From Archivesica marissinica (lineage: Eukaryota > Mollusca > Bivalvia > Venerida > Vesicomyidae): 64,000 nt of DNA. The stretch is from assembly GCA_014843695.1 (NCBI GenBank), contig CM026403.1:48101927-48165926 (forward strand), read 5' to 3'. Within the stretch, counting starts at the first letter, position 1; every line of letters begins with the position of its first letter. Shown in pieces: positions 10,101 through 20,469 of the stretch. Made by a program: the position numbers and the translations under genes. Below the pieces are notes generated by a model, which was not told where the DNA came from, did not search any database, and was given only the letters and a program-made list of their open reading frames with translations.

Positions 10101-13100
10101 CTTCCACAATGCATCTAATAACCCCCTCATGACGAGAAAACACTTCCACAATGCATCTAATAACCCCCTCATTGCGATAAAACACTTCCACATTGCATCT
10201 TATCTCCCCCTCATTGCGATAAAACACTTCCACATTGCATCTTATCTCCCCCTCATTGCGATAAAACACTTCCACATTGCATCTTATCTCCCCCTCATGA
10301 CGAGAAAACGTCAGATATATAGTGAAACTACGAAAATATGGCGCAAATGCCGGTAACCGTCTTTGTATCGCGGTACATTTGTGATCAATATTGTAATATA
10401 ACAGTATACCGGTATAATTAATATTAGTTCTGAAAATTGAGACAAACATCATGGTTTATAAGACGCATGCTACAAGATAAAACACTTCCACATTGCATCT
10501 TATCTCCCCCTCATGACGAGAACACACTTCCACATTGCATCTTATAACCCCCTCATGACGAGAAAACACTTTCACAATGCATCTTATAACCCCCTCATGA
10601 CGAGAAAACACTGCCACATTGCATCTTATCTCCCCCTCATGACGAGAACACACTTCCACATTGCATCTTATCTCCCCTCATGATGAGAAAACACTTCCAC
10701 ATTGCATCTTATAACCCCCTCATGACGAGAAAACACTTCCACATTGCATAGATCTTATCTCCCCCTCATGATGAGAAAACACTTAACGTCCACATAGCAA
10801 GCTTTCAACCGTGGAATAACACGTTTTGTTTCACTGATCAATTTCTCTATTTCACTGGAAAGCATAAAATAATCCAGTATATTGGGTAATAATTAACGTA
10901 ATCGTTGCCGGTTGTTACAGAATCGGGTATATCGGGTATATCGGGCTTAAAATAATTAAAAGATCACGAAATCATGAATTTCTAGTGAAACCAATATCTA
11001 GGGTGTAGTAAAAGTCGGCAGTTGTTGAAGAATCAGATATATTGGGTAACGATTAATGTATGATAAATTTCAGTCAAACCGATGCAGCAGGTGAGGAAAG
11101 CCTCGCCAGTGATTAGAGAATCTGAATGCAAGGTGAAGAGACCTCGGCTGGATTGTAGTGCTGATTCCAGTGATGCCGGTCAGTCACTCAGGTAGGGGCC
11201 ATACTCTGTCGTACATTTCCATTTAGTTATCTCTATTGGATATTAATAATATACTAAATTATGGAATGTAAAATATGGCTGTCATTATAAGCCTGAAACG
11301 TGCCACGATATCTTGAAGAATCAGATATATTGGGTAACGATTAATGTATGAGAAATTTCAGTTTCAACAATACACGAAACATGTATTGCGATACGTACCA
11401 CAAATATATTGCAATACATGAAACACGTATTGCGATACGTACCACAAATATATTGCAATACACGAAACACATATTGCGATACGTACCACAAATATATTGC
11501 AATACACGAAACACGTATTGCGATACGTACCACAAATATATTGCAATACACGAAACACGTTTTGCGATACGTACCACAATATATTGCAATACACGAAACA
11601 CGTTTTGCGATACGTACCACAATATATTGCAATACACGAAACACGTATTGCGATGCGTACCACAACATATTGCAATACACGAAACACGTTTTGCGATACG
11701 TACCACAATATATTGCAATACACGAAACACGTATTGCGATACGTACCACAATATATTGCAATACACGAAACACGTATTGCGATACATACCACAAATATAT
11801 TGCAATACACGAAACACGTATTGCGATACGTACCACAAATATATTGCAATACACGAAACACGTATTGCGATACGTACCACAAATATATTGCAATACACGA
11901 AACACGTATTGTGATATGTACCACAAATATATTGCAATACACGAAACACGTATTGCGATACATACCACAAATATATTGCAATACACGAAACACGTATTGC
12001 GATACATACCACAAATATATTGCAATACACGAAACACGTATTGCGATACGTACCACAATATATTGCAATACACGAAACACGTATTGCGATACGTACCACA
12101 ATATATTGCGCTTCAGTTGTGACTACGGGACGAGTTGATTTTAGTTTGATTTGACCGGATTTAACACGGTCGTATTAAGTTTGTAAACAAAAACAATGGC
12201 TGAACGAGATGGATTTGCATAATTGACACAAAATGATTTCGACAAGATTCCAAATAACAAGACATCCTGGGAGTGTTGTAATCCATCGAGCAGAATTGCA
12301 GAAAGAGAATGATATATAGTGAAACTACGAAAATATGGCGCAAATGCCGGTAACCGTCTTTGTATCGCGGTACATTTGTGATCAATATTGTAATATAACA
12401 GTATACCGGTATATCGTGACAGCTGTAGTGTCATTGACACTTGATGAGATTGTCCATCAAGTCAGTCCACTACACTCATATCAGCATTACTATATAGCTC
12501 TAGATAGAATGTCTTTCAACTTTCTGTCTCTAGGTTGCATAGATAGCCAGGTATGGCTGTCCGATTAGCGCAGTGGTTAGCGCGCTCGCTTCTCACCAAT
12601 GCAACCCGGTTTCGATTCTCGGACCGGGAAGTATGTGAGATGGTATGGTGGTCGCTAGACCGGACAGGTGGGTTTTCTCTGGGCACTCCGGTTTCCTTCC
12701 ACATTTCGCTTCCATCCGCGCCAACGAGAGTGATTAATATAAGTTGTTAAAACTTGCTTCGCAATTGTTGTAAAATAAATAAAGTTTAAACAAGCCAGGT
12801 ATGGAACTTGCATCATCATTGTAACATCACCAACTGATAATAGATCTGATCACTTTACAAAATGTGCCTGCCACCCACACAACTCTAAAATAGGTTGTGC
12901 AAATAATTGTTGGTATAAAGTAATCGTCAGTGCCTCACAGGTTTATTGTAATAGCTGTGCTTCTTCCTACGGCACTGCACAAATAGCGCTGTGAAATGGT
13001 AGACATTCAGCCAATGGAGGTATGATCCATTGATTTAGTCATCGGGCCCAGAATTTTTATGATTGTTGTCTCCGAAATCACGCAATATTAAAATTTTTCA

Positions 13101-15387
13101 TTAGGCCTGAGAATGTTTTAGACACAGGCCCACAGGTTTGTCGGATTTAAGGAGAGACAGGCCTGACTTGGATTTTGAGGGGCTTCGGGCTGTCCTTTTT
13201 TTGAGCACTGCCGCTTTGAAAACGTATCACCACCATCACCATCCTTTAAAAACAGTATATTGTTAATTACGTTATAGCCCGTTAATGAAGAGGCAGGAAC
13301 TTTGGGAGGAGACAGTAAACAAGCGTCTGGAGGAGATGGAGTGTAACCTGATCAGTCAAATGAAGACTATGCACCCTGTACTTCCCAGCGGCAATACCAA
13401 CGGTAAACCATTCCATACCTTAACTGATAATCTTATCTGGTCTCGCTTCAAACACAAGCAGGTAAACTTGTGTGGCGTCCGTGGTCCAGCGGTAGAGGGT
13501 CGGATTTGGAATTAAAGGATCCCGGGTTCTATGCTCAAGTACGACACGTATGTAGTGTCCTTGAGGCACCTCACATACATTCTTAGTACGGGTTAACCAC
13601 TTATGTTGACTAGGCCTGCCCAGGAAAATGTCTAGGTCCCAGGAAGGGGTTTGACGTAAATAGTGGCTTATGCTATCTATCTGATCTGATCTACGCTTTT
13701 AGACAGATTATGGCCACTCTCCAGATGTTAGACAGATTATGGTCACTCTCCAGGTGTTAGACAGATTATGGCCACTCTCCAGATGTTAGACAGATTATGG
13801 CCACTCTCCAGATGTTAGACAGATTATAGTGACTCCAGATGTTAGACAGATTATGGCCACTCTCCAGATGTTAGACAGATTATGGCCACTCTCCAGATGT
13901 TAGACAGATTATGGTCACTCTCCAGATGTTATACAGATTATAGTGACTCCAGATGTTAGACAGATTATGGCCACTCTCCAGATGTTAGACAGATTATGGT
14001 CACTCTCCAGATGTTATACAGATTATAGTGACTCTCCAGATGTTAGACAGATTATAGTGACTCTCCAGATGTTAGACACATTATGGCCACTCTCCAGATG
14101 TTTGACAGATTATGGCCACTCTCCAACTTTTATTGATGGAGGAAGACCCATGTGCGTCTATTAGAATAATTAATATTAGTTGTTCAAGCTTGTTGCGTAA
14201 TCTTAAAATAGATATGTTTACGCCAATGTTTGTGTTTGTAGGAGCACAGACACCTAAGACGAAGGCTCTTCAAGAGATGCAGCGACAGTTGGCAGCCAGT
14301 CAGGCACAGCTGAAGGAACTCGCCAGCAGACACATGCTATCTGCCCCACCACTACAGCCGGTAAAACCGGAGACACACATCCTTACTGGTAATCCCCTCA
14401 TGTTTCCACTAAACCTTCTACTAAGGTATGTCCGTCAAGCGGTGAACGGAATAATATTTCACAGAATGAACACTGAATGCAATACTGATAAGAGCTTTCT
14501 ATGAATGTGAAATATACTTCCATGTCAACTTCCACCATTCACTTAAACGAACACAGTTTATTTTTTATTTTAGGCTGAAGTGCTTAATATGTTGGTAAAC
14601 GATTATGCAAAGCGCTAAATGGCGCTAGAACGTGGCAAATAGCGCTAGATCGTGGCATAAATAGCGCTAGAACGTGGCATTTAGATGCCGGCTTAGGTCT
14701 GAAAATGTTCACAATTCAACGTTTACGTTGACGATATATTCAAACTGGGAAACACTTGCATAGAGCAGTGACACTTCAACTTGTAGAATAACGCATTTTA
14801 TTTCACCGATAAATTTCCCTATTTCCTTGGAAAGCATAAAATAAAACAAGGATGATTAGGTTGCTCATTGATACGTGATTTCAAAGCTCTATGTCTAGTG
14901 AACTCACATTTAAAAATAAGATTCTAAGAATGTTATACCAAGGTCCTAAAACTAGGAATGAAGCCGCTGTGACGACAGTACGTACGATTTCATTCTGGGC
15001 AATCTGAGCCTCTTGTTGTTTAAAGCTAATCGACTTTATAGTATTTCATGCATTTGACTGGAGATGGACATGATTGGAGATGACTTTTATTTCTAGATAA
15101 AACCAACGTAACCAAAGCAGTATCCGTTAAATCTGATGTTGTAAAACCTGAACGACCAGACGGTGCATCTGTACACTCGAAACCAGCTGAGGTCCCAAAA
15201 CTTGGACGTCCAATCAGTGGAATTGTACACACGAAACCGACAGAGGTCCCGAAACCTGAGCGTCCAATTAGCGGGATTAAGAGAAGGAAGATTGAGGAGT
15301 TCTCGTGTAGTCCGCTATTTTCCGTGCCACAAGGGAGAATGAAGAAGAAACACTTTGTTTCGTCGGCCAGTTCATCTAACCTGAAGG
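4167..15387 (+). CDS. KIF22: Kinesin-like protein KIF22 (kinesin-10/Kid), 3' part of motor and stalk, seven exons
   Basis: Seven exons with GT-AG sites and consistent phases: 4167-4242, 5125-5169, 9392-9542, 11074-11191, 13278-13402, 14242-14388, 15097-15387. The first three give the end of the kinesin motor: LKESGAINKSLFSLGEVV (switch II helix), PRIPYRNSKLTRLLQ, and DSIGGTCHSMMITNIAPEE followed by LNFATKSK. These are diagnostic of KIF22/Kid, a plus-end chromokinesin that pushes chromosome arms in mitosis. Exon 4 is basic (VKRPR), exon 5 (starting SPLMKRQELWEE) and exon 6 (KTKALQEMQRQLAASQAQLK) are stalk with coiled-coil potential, and exon 7 is a basic Pro/Lys-rich linker with an internal repeat (KPxEVPKxxRPISGI). 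The P-loop half of the motor is missing upstream (gap 1). No exon for the usual C-terminal helix-hairpin-helix DNA-binding domain was found downstream. Introns are packed with minisatellites. Confidence 0.9.
4189..4324 (+). repeat. Tandem partial duplication of KIF22 exon 4167-4242 with its splice donor
   Basis: The last ~55 bp of the exon plus GGTAAGTGG are repeated at about 4262-4324 with very few changes (AACTCCGGG versus AACTCTGGG). The second copy lacks an acceptor and the start of the exon, so it looks like a decoy donor. It is directly followed by the 59-bp array. Confidence 0.88.
4328..5016 (+). repeat. 59-bp minisatellite in a KIF22 intron
   Basis: About 11-12 highly uniform copies with core ACTACTTGTCACTGGTGTAG and the palindrome GGTATTAATACC. 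One copy near 4930-4965 has small deletions. It fills most of the 4243-5124 intron. Confidence 0.95.
5256..5500 (+). repeat. 39-bp minisatellite in a KIF22 intron
   Basis: Six copies with core GGACAGGATATCGGTATATA, alternating two 3' variants (TTAATGGATTT and TTGGCTGTGTT). The 13-codon period keeps frames open on both strands; this is not coding evidence. Confidence 0.93.
5566..7676 (+). repeat. 28-bp minisatellite in a KIF22 intron
   Basis: About 75 copies of a 28-bp unit with core GATCAGTACAAGGTCTGTGG. Variants (GTATGTGG, GTACACGG, deletion to GTCTGGTCAGG) are clustered, showing local homogenisation. It abuts the 41-bp array directly at 7676. Confidence 0.96.
7677..9172 (+). repeat. 41-bp minisatellite in a KIF22 intron
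   Basis: About 36 copies with core CCGAGTGCTATCCTCTATAC. Variant positions are CTCTCCGAG/CTCTCTGAG and GTCTGCAT/GTCTCCAT. All frames through it encode the same repeating peptide set because 41 is not a multiple of three. Confidence 0.96.
9560..10475. repeat. Perfect 59-bp inverted repeat flanking a SINE and minisatellite
   Basis: Arms 9560-9618 and 10417-10475 are reverse complements over 59 bp with no mismatch that I see; both contain the palindromic centre GCATGC. The left arm begins 17 bp after the splice donor of KIF22 exon 9392-9542. The ~800 bp between holds a SINE and one block of the 42-bp array. Confidence 0.88.
9697..9953 (+). mobile_element. tRNA-Ser/Leu-derived SINE, 5'-truncated
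   Basis: Contains GGTCACAGGTTCGAGCCCTG (B-box region), the family body GTGTCTCATTTATATGAAAA and TGCACCCAAGTACTGGTTAA, and a tail AAATATAACATATAACATAA. It is flanked by the direct repeat CTCTCCCTCATG at both ends, a target-site duplication, so it inserted into the 42-bp satellite. Other copies: 27372, 33650, 34045 and 41872. Confidence 0.85.
9953..10797 (+). repeat. 42-bp minisatellite (two blocks) in a KIF22 intron
   Basis: Blocks at about 9953-10310 and 10476-10797 with core CACTTCCACATTGCATCTTA and variable CTCATGACGAG/CTCATTGCGAT. They are separated by ~165 bp (10311-10475), part of which recurs at 12306-12412. Confidence 0.92.
11313..11360 (+). repeat. Duplicated intron 3'-end segment (second copy)
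   Basis: Nearly identical to 11026-11073, the 3' end of the intron before KIF22 exon 11074-11191, including the acceptor AAATTTCAG. The copy is followed directly by the 43/44-bp satellite, so it is a decoy acceptor inside the next intron. Confidence 0.82.
11361..12112 (+). repeat. 43/44-bp minisatellite in a KIF22 intron
   Basis: About 17 copies with core CACGTATTGCGATACGTACC and ATATATTGCAATAC. Unit length alternates between 43 and 44 (CACAATAT versus CACAAATAT). Long open frames on both strands come from the repeat itself. Confidence 0.95.
12306..12412 (+). repeat. Segment duplicated from 10313-10416
   Basis: About 100 bp starting ATATATAGTGAAACTACG and ending at CAGTATACCGGTAT match 10313-10416 almost exactly. 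It may be the core of an unrecognised short dispersed element, since both copies lie in KIF22 introns. Confidence 0.8.
12551..12790 (+). mobile_element. V-type tRNA-derived SINE, full-length
   Basis: Head GTCCGATTAGCGCAGTGGTT with A-box TAGCGCAGTGG and a B-box-like GGTTTCGATTCTC. V-domain-like GTGGGTTTTCTCTGGGCACT, then a tail CGCAATTGTTGTAAAATAAA ending AAAGTTTAAA. Same family as 947-1246 and 59975-60065. Confidence 0.82.
13476..13695 (+). mobile_element. tRNA-derived SINE (GTGGTCCAGCGGTAGAG family)
   Basis: A-box GGTCCAGCGGTAGAGGG and a degenerate B-box GGGTTCTATGC. Body contains TGTAGTGTCCTTGAGGCACC and TTAGTACGGGTTAACCACTT, with end GGGGTTTGACGTAAATAGTG. Related copies at 61740 (plus) and 56080-56225 (minus). 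Confidence 0.8.
13690..14130 (+). repeat. 29-bp minisatellite in a KIF22 intron
   Basis: About 15 copies with core AGACAGATTATGGCCACTCT and CCAGATGTT. Shortened variants read AGATTATAGTGACTCCAG. Confidence 0.93.
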
Positions 15388-15583
15388 GTATGTCTGACAT
15401 TTTCATCAGCTAAAATAACTTTACGTTGTTAAAAAGAAATCAATTAAATGCCCAGATGTAGATCTACTGTAGCTGTCCATATTGATTACTCGCCTATATG
15501 ACAAGTGTTTTACCACTAGATTATGGTCTCAAAGTGTCTTCCCGTCTTTATAAGCGAGGGGTAAAATTTATTTATTTTTTAAA

Positions 15584-15700
15584 ATGGGTTTAATAGTATC
15601 CATAATTACGTTTCAGAAAAGAAAGCTCTCTGACACCGAAAATGTCTTCAAGTTGCACGTGCTAAACATGCAATTCATACTTGACAAGTTGTGTCTTGTG
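15584..15700 (+). other. Possible further KIF22 exon (uncertain)
   Basis: A frame containing QKRKLSDTENVFKLHV resembles the KRKLES region of vertebrate KIF22 after the stalk. The natural acceptor TTACGTTTCAG would enter in phase 0, while exon 15097-15387 ends in phase 1. An alternative acceptor TTTAATAG at 15591-15598 is in phase. The frame then runs into a hairpin MITE, so either the true 3' end is lost or this is chance. Confidence 0.3.
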
Positions 15701-15730
15701 TCCATTTTATCAACCAGTCTTATATGCGAT

Positions 15731-15852
15731 TGCATGCCAAAACCAACAGATTTCAGGGCCAAAGTAGGGGGTCGTCTCATACTCGCCTATAAGTTCTCAC
15801 CTATGAGACGACCCCCTACTTTGGTCCTGAAATCTGTTGGTTTTGGCATGCA
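15731..15852. mobile_element. Foldback MITE, 51-bp arms
   Basis: Arms 15731-15781 and 15802-15852 are reverse complements with one mismatch around a 20-bp loop. Arm features are TGCATGCCAAAACCAACAG at the tip and GTAGGGGGTCGTCTCATA inside. Transcribed, it would be a near-perfect hairpin. Confidence 0.88.
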
Positions 15853-15854
15853 TT

Positions 15855-16176
15855 CGCTTGTACAAGTAAAGAGAATGTATTCTATATATAGATGCTTGTA
15901 CAAGTAAAGAGAATGTATTCTATATATAGATGCTTGTAAAGAGAATGTATTCTATATATAGATGCTTGTACAAGCAAACAAAATGTACAAGTAAAGAGAA
16001 TGTATTCTATATATAGATGCTTGTACAAGTAAAGAGAATGTATTCTATATATAGATGCTTGTAAAGAGAATGTATTCTATATATAGATGCTTGTATAAGC
16101 AAACAAAATGTACAAGTAAAGAGAATGTATTCTATATATAGATGCTTGTACAAGTAAAGAGAATTATTCTATATAT
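15855..16176 (+). repeat. Short-unit satellite, left half
   Basis: Irregular tandem copies of AAAGAGAATGTATTCTATAT followed by ATAGATGCTTGTACAAG (about 32-36 bp units). The same satellite resumes at 24265-24352, so a ~8.1-kb insertion appears to have split it. Confidence 0.9.
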
Positions 16177-16946
16177 CGACGGTGCCGAATCAAAATGTCG
16201 TATAACTTGTTCCGTCTCAAAAAAAGAGTTCAGAAAATACAAAAAATACATTTTTTTGGTCAATTAATTAACAATCAATACCAAATTAAGCAGGCACATC
16301 AATATCAGCAAATGCGTTGACACGGAGATATTGCTTTGGAAAATAGTAAAGGTTTACAGCGAAAATTGGCAACATAAACATTATACGACATTTTGATTTG
16401 TTGAAAACAGTTTCCAATCTTACATTTTACGACATTTTGCATTTGTATTGAAAACACAAACATATTAATTTGTTTAATATTAACCGTTTATTGAAAGAAA
16501 AGAACCGCAAAACAAAATTAATATTGAACAGTACTACACAGAGTTAACGCTACTTGCAACGTGAAACCGTGGAACACACTAAAACATTCTATAAAATTGA
16601 ATATTATCCAGCTCTCTAACAATAGAACGATTACACAAATTTGAATGTGATGGATTGCCAATAAGTCCCTATCAGTATCAGCAATTGAGCCATTGACCAA
16701 CTACGGTGTACTCTACGGTCAAGTAGGGTCAATTACGTTGAAAACTACCTTTACAATCGGGACCTGGGTTGTTCCAAGCTCACCGTAGAGATAGTTTGAA
16801 CATGTTTAGACTAAACACGGTGAAGTTCAAACTACGTTAAGTATAACTATATACATGTGCGTTGTACTACGGTTAACTGCACGGTTAACTCTGTCAACTA
16901 CGGTCTACTAGTAGTGACTACGGTCCAACACTTGCCTACGAGGCCA

Positions 16947-19757
16947 TTACGCATATTTTAGACTATCGTAATAACCATGGTAGTCTCTATGAATGACACT
17001 TTTGAGCTTCTGGAGGTGCTTGTACTTGCTACCTTTAATTGGTAGTCTTCCTGTGTGCAGCCGTCCAACAGTATCCTCAGGCTTCGGACTATCTCGCTTG
17101 GCTCGTCGAGGTAAATCCTGTTCAACATCATCGAAGTTCAGTTGTACTTGAATGCCTTCCCCTTTCAAATAATGAAGGCAACGAATGGCATATACCGTCG
17201 GATCGCCTGCCTTCGTTCCTTGTCTAATGCTGGTGTAGTGTAGTAGTTCAACTTAGAAAAGTCTTTGAAAAAGTCATAGCTGAGGTATTTGACTCGTATG
17301 ACTTTGTCAGCCTAGCAGCGATTATCTTGCTGACATAACACGCTGGACTATACATCACCTGATCCTTAATTTTGCGTTCTATTGTGGCATGTACGCTGTC
17401 CACCTTCATTTGGGTATGACCCATTTCTAACAACTTTTGCACGATTAGGATATTCCTATCTTTGGATAGTTTTAGTAAGGTGTTGGCTAACACTACGTTC
17501 CTATTTTGATAGTTACATCCATCACTATACACAATAACCTTTTCGACAGATGTAGGCAGGTTATTAATATAGTCAGTCAAGCAACTGGCAAACGAATTTG
17601 CTGATAGGTCCCCGTCACTCTCAGTCCAAAAGTAACAACTTACATCTTTAGTCACGACGTCATATACCGTGTAGTTATGACACGCAAGCCTTGTCTTGTA
17701 ATAAAGCGCACTGGCCTTTAGCATTGGCGCTAATAATACTGCCTGCATATCAACTGTAATAACTTTTACTGTTGGGTTATCTTCTGCATGTAGTTTATCC
17801 TTAGCCTTTGATTCTCGAGCTTTGTCTTTACGCTTTATATGTGCACTATATATATCTTCTGTTATATTTCCAGCCTCGAAACTTACGCAAGTGTCACATT
17901 GATCTTTGCGGGTCTTGAATAAGGACAGGTTCATATCATTGAACACTTCATATAACTTTGTCTTGCTGACTGAACACTTGTCATGTTCAGCACAATACTC
18001 TTTGTATACCCTGTGAAGCTCGGACATTGATCCAAAGACAGGTTCTATGTATTCCATTTTGCTTTCGGATCTGCAGTAGTGAGATGGTACCTTTGGTAGG
18101 CTTTCTAGATATTCTCTAGCTGTGAGTTCATTTGCAGAAGGATGCTTCTTTTTCTTCTCGTTTTCGCTTCTAATTGGAATACCCGTTCTTCCATCTACCT
18201 TTTTCACCCATTGGTATACTGACTTCTCCCCTATACCTAATGGAGACAGAAATATGTTCTTGCACACTCTCATGGACACTCCGCTATGCATAAGACTGTA
18301 TCTAAATGTTAAGTTTCTTTTGCTAGTGTCAGATTTCTTTGGACACTCTTGTTTGTCAGTATGTTCGCACACGTACATTTTCTTCTCATCCCATGACATA
18401 TTTCGCCAGAACGAACCAAAAAGTAACGTCCTATCTTCTTCTGAGGACTCACCGCATTGATTGCGACGTTCACAACGTTTTGAACAACCTCGTTCAGTGA
18501 GTATACGTTCCGGTTTAACTTTCTTGTTTCCATTAGTATCTTTCATTAAACTAACATACTCTTTGCCTACCATTCTATAGGTTTTGTTCGTTGTGCGTTT
18601 GTTTATGCCTTTCTGTCTCTTATTCTGACCAACATCCATAACCTGATCTACTTCTTCCACATGATCAATGATATCTATATTTCCATCGTCTGATTGTACT
18701 ACATTGGGAGCATCTAGTAAATGGTCGACGTTGTCTATGTCGCCATTATCAGTTATTACATCGGAATCGTTAACATTTCTTATTACAGGAACTTGATTCT
18801 GGTTGGTAAGTGCATCGACTGCATGCTCGCTTTGGGCAGTCCTGCTTTCGTATACATCAAGTTCATCAACTGTATGTACCATTACACTATCCGGATCTGT
18901 ATCAGCACAGGATATTGCTACGGTTTCTAGACCTTCATTGCACAATCTCGTGTAGTTTGTAGTGGTACATGAACAATAGTGCTGCTGGGGTTCTCAGTCG
19001 TAAGCTTTGTGCAGCCTGCCTGTACCATGGCAATCTGGTTACTTGTTTCTGGCACCTGCGCTTGGGAAGAGACAGTTCTGTTCTGAAGATGTTCGACCTT
19101 GTTTTTCTTGTTCCTTTCGACATCGATATTCTCCTGAGATTCTTCTGTCCTCTTCCGGTTAATGTCAACTTTGTTACTTTGGTTAGTTACAGTTTTCGTC
19201 CCCGGAAGATTGTTGACCACACAATGCTTTTTGTTAATGTTCTTTGATTGACATATGCTTTTCCATAGACCTTTCTTGACGAAATATCTACGTCGTGATT
19301 CGTACAAGGTATCGTCATCAGTGTCGCTGCTACTTGCACACCGTTTATGTTTACTTGGAGTCCAATCCGGATCAACGTTTGAATCATCTGATAGACCTTC
19401 TATATATCACTTTCAATTTCTTTAGGTATGTAAGTATTGTCTTTACTCCTATTATCGCTACAACTTGTATTCGTCTGGCCGCACAAGTTTGCATTCAGTG
19501 ACATTTGCAGGATCCTTTTCCCTATGGAAAACATAGTGTTGTTGGGGTTTAGTCGCACCGGTAGCTGCCACCTGCCATATACCACCCGCAAATTTCACAC
19601 AAATAGAAGTCTTCAAAATCGGACTATATGGCATGTTTGTGAATGTTGTCCACACGTGGCGATGATACGCTCTTTGATATCCTTTGCAGAATAACCAGAC
19701 CTTACCACCTGCGTCGTATAAAAGGACGTTGTCCGTCGAAACTAGTTGTTTCAACAA
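16947..19757 (-). pseudogene. Decayed DDE-type transposase-like gene (YSDGC/GHTQM family)
   Basis: The largest open segment (17248-18945, 565 residues) holds a putative DDE core: VITVDMQAV (first Asp), VIVYSDGCNYQNRN (second Asp), and GHTQMKVDSVHATIER (acidic third site with His). A Cys pair QCDTC precedes the core. The C-terminal part LPIKGSKYKHLQKLKSVI lies in another frame at 16947-17240. Upstream, an acidic stretch DPDWTPSKHKR and a basic region occupy other frames at 18927-19400, so at least three frame breaks exist. I recognise this as a multi-copy invertebrate protein family with an uncharacterised integrase-like core, but cannot name the transposon superfamily with certainty (Sola-like is one guess). 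Confidence 0.6.
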
Positions 19758-20469
19758 TGTGTAGAGTTCTCAGCCTTTTTGTCACAAATAAAACATGTCC
19801 ATTCCAGATCAGCGTCGGTATCCTGAAACCGAAATAAAGAGGCAATATGAAAAGAAGTGATTTTACTCATTTAGAATAGCATCACATTCGAGGGCAGAAC
19901 GGGCAACATGAGCGACCCCGCCTGTTCCCGCTAATGTGTTGTATTATAAAACCTTGTATACCGTATATTCCCGGCCATAAGTCGACCTTTTTCTTGTCCA
20001 GAAATTGGATGAAAGTAATAAGTCGACTTATGGCCGAGAAACAAGCAAAAGCAAAAATTGAAAACAAGAAATTTGAGTTAATATTACTAGTTTCCATAAT
20101 TGACGTAGATGTATAATTGCATTAACTGCGTGTGTCCATGCATAGAGATTTATTTATTTGCCATATTCAAGCAACTATTCCTATGTTATGTACCATTCTT
20201 GAATAAAATATTGTTTAAACTAAGTTATCGGTACTACGGCCTAATGCATGTATAATGCTGTTTGTCGTAATAAACGTTAGAAATGTTGTATATGTAAATT
20301 GTTGTATATAAGTAAAATCGTTTAAAACAGTTAAAAAAACAGTCTGCAAACACCTCGTCGCATTTAATTTACAACAAATCAGCAAAATAATTATGCAATA
20401 TTGCGTCCATTCATATTGTGTGTAATAAACAACCACACTTTTGATGAATACAAGTCGCAAATTGATACC

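Noticed and set aside
11321..12138. Overlapping 200-250-codon frames on both strands
   Set aside because: Produced by the 43/44-bp satellite.
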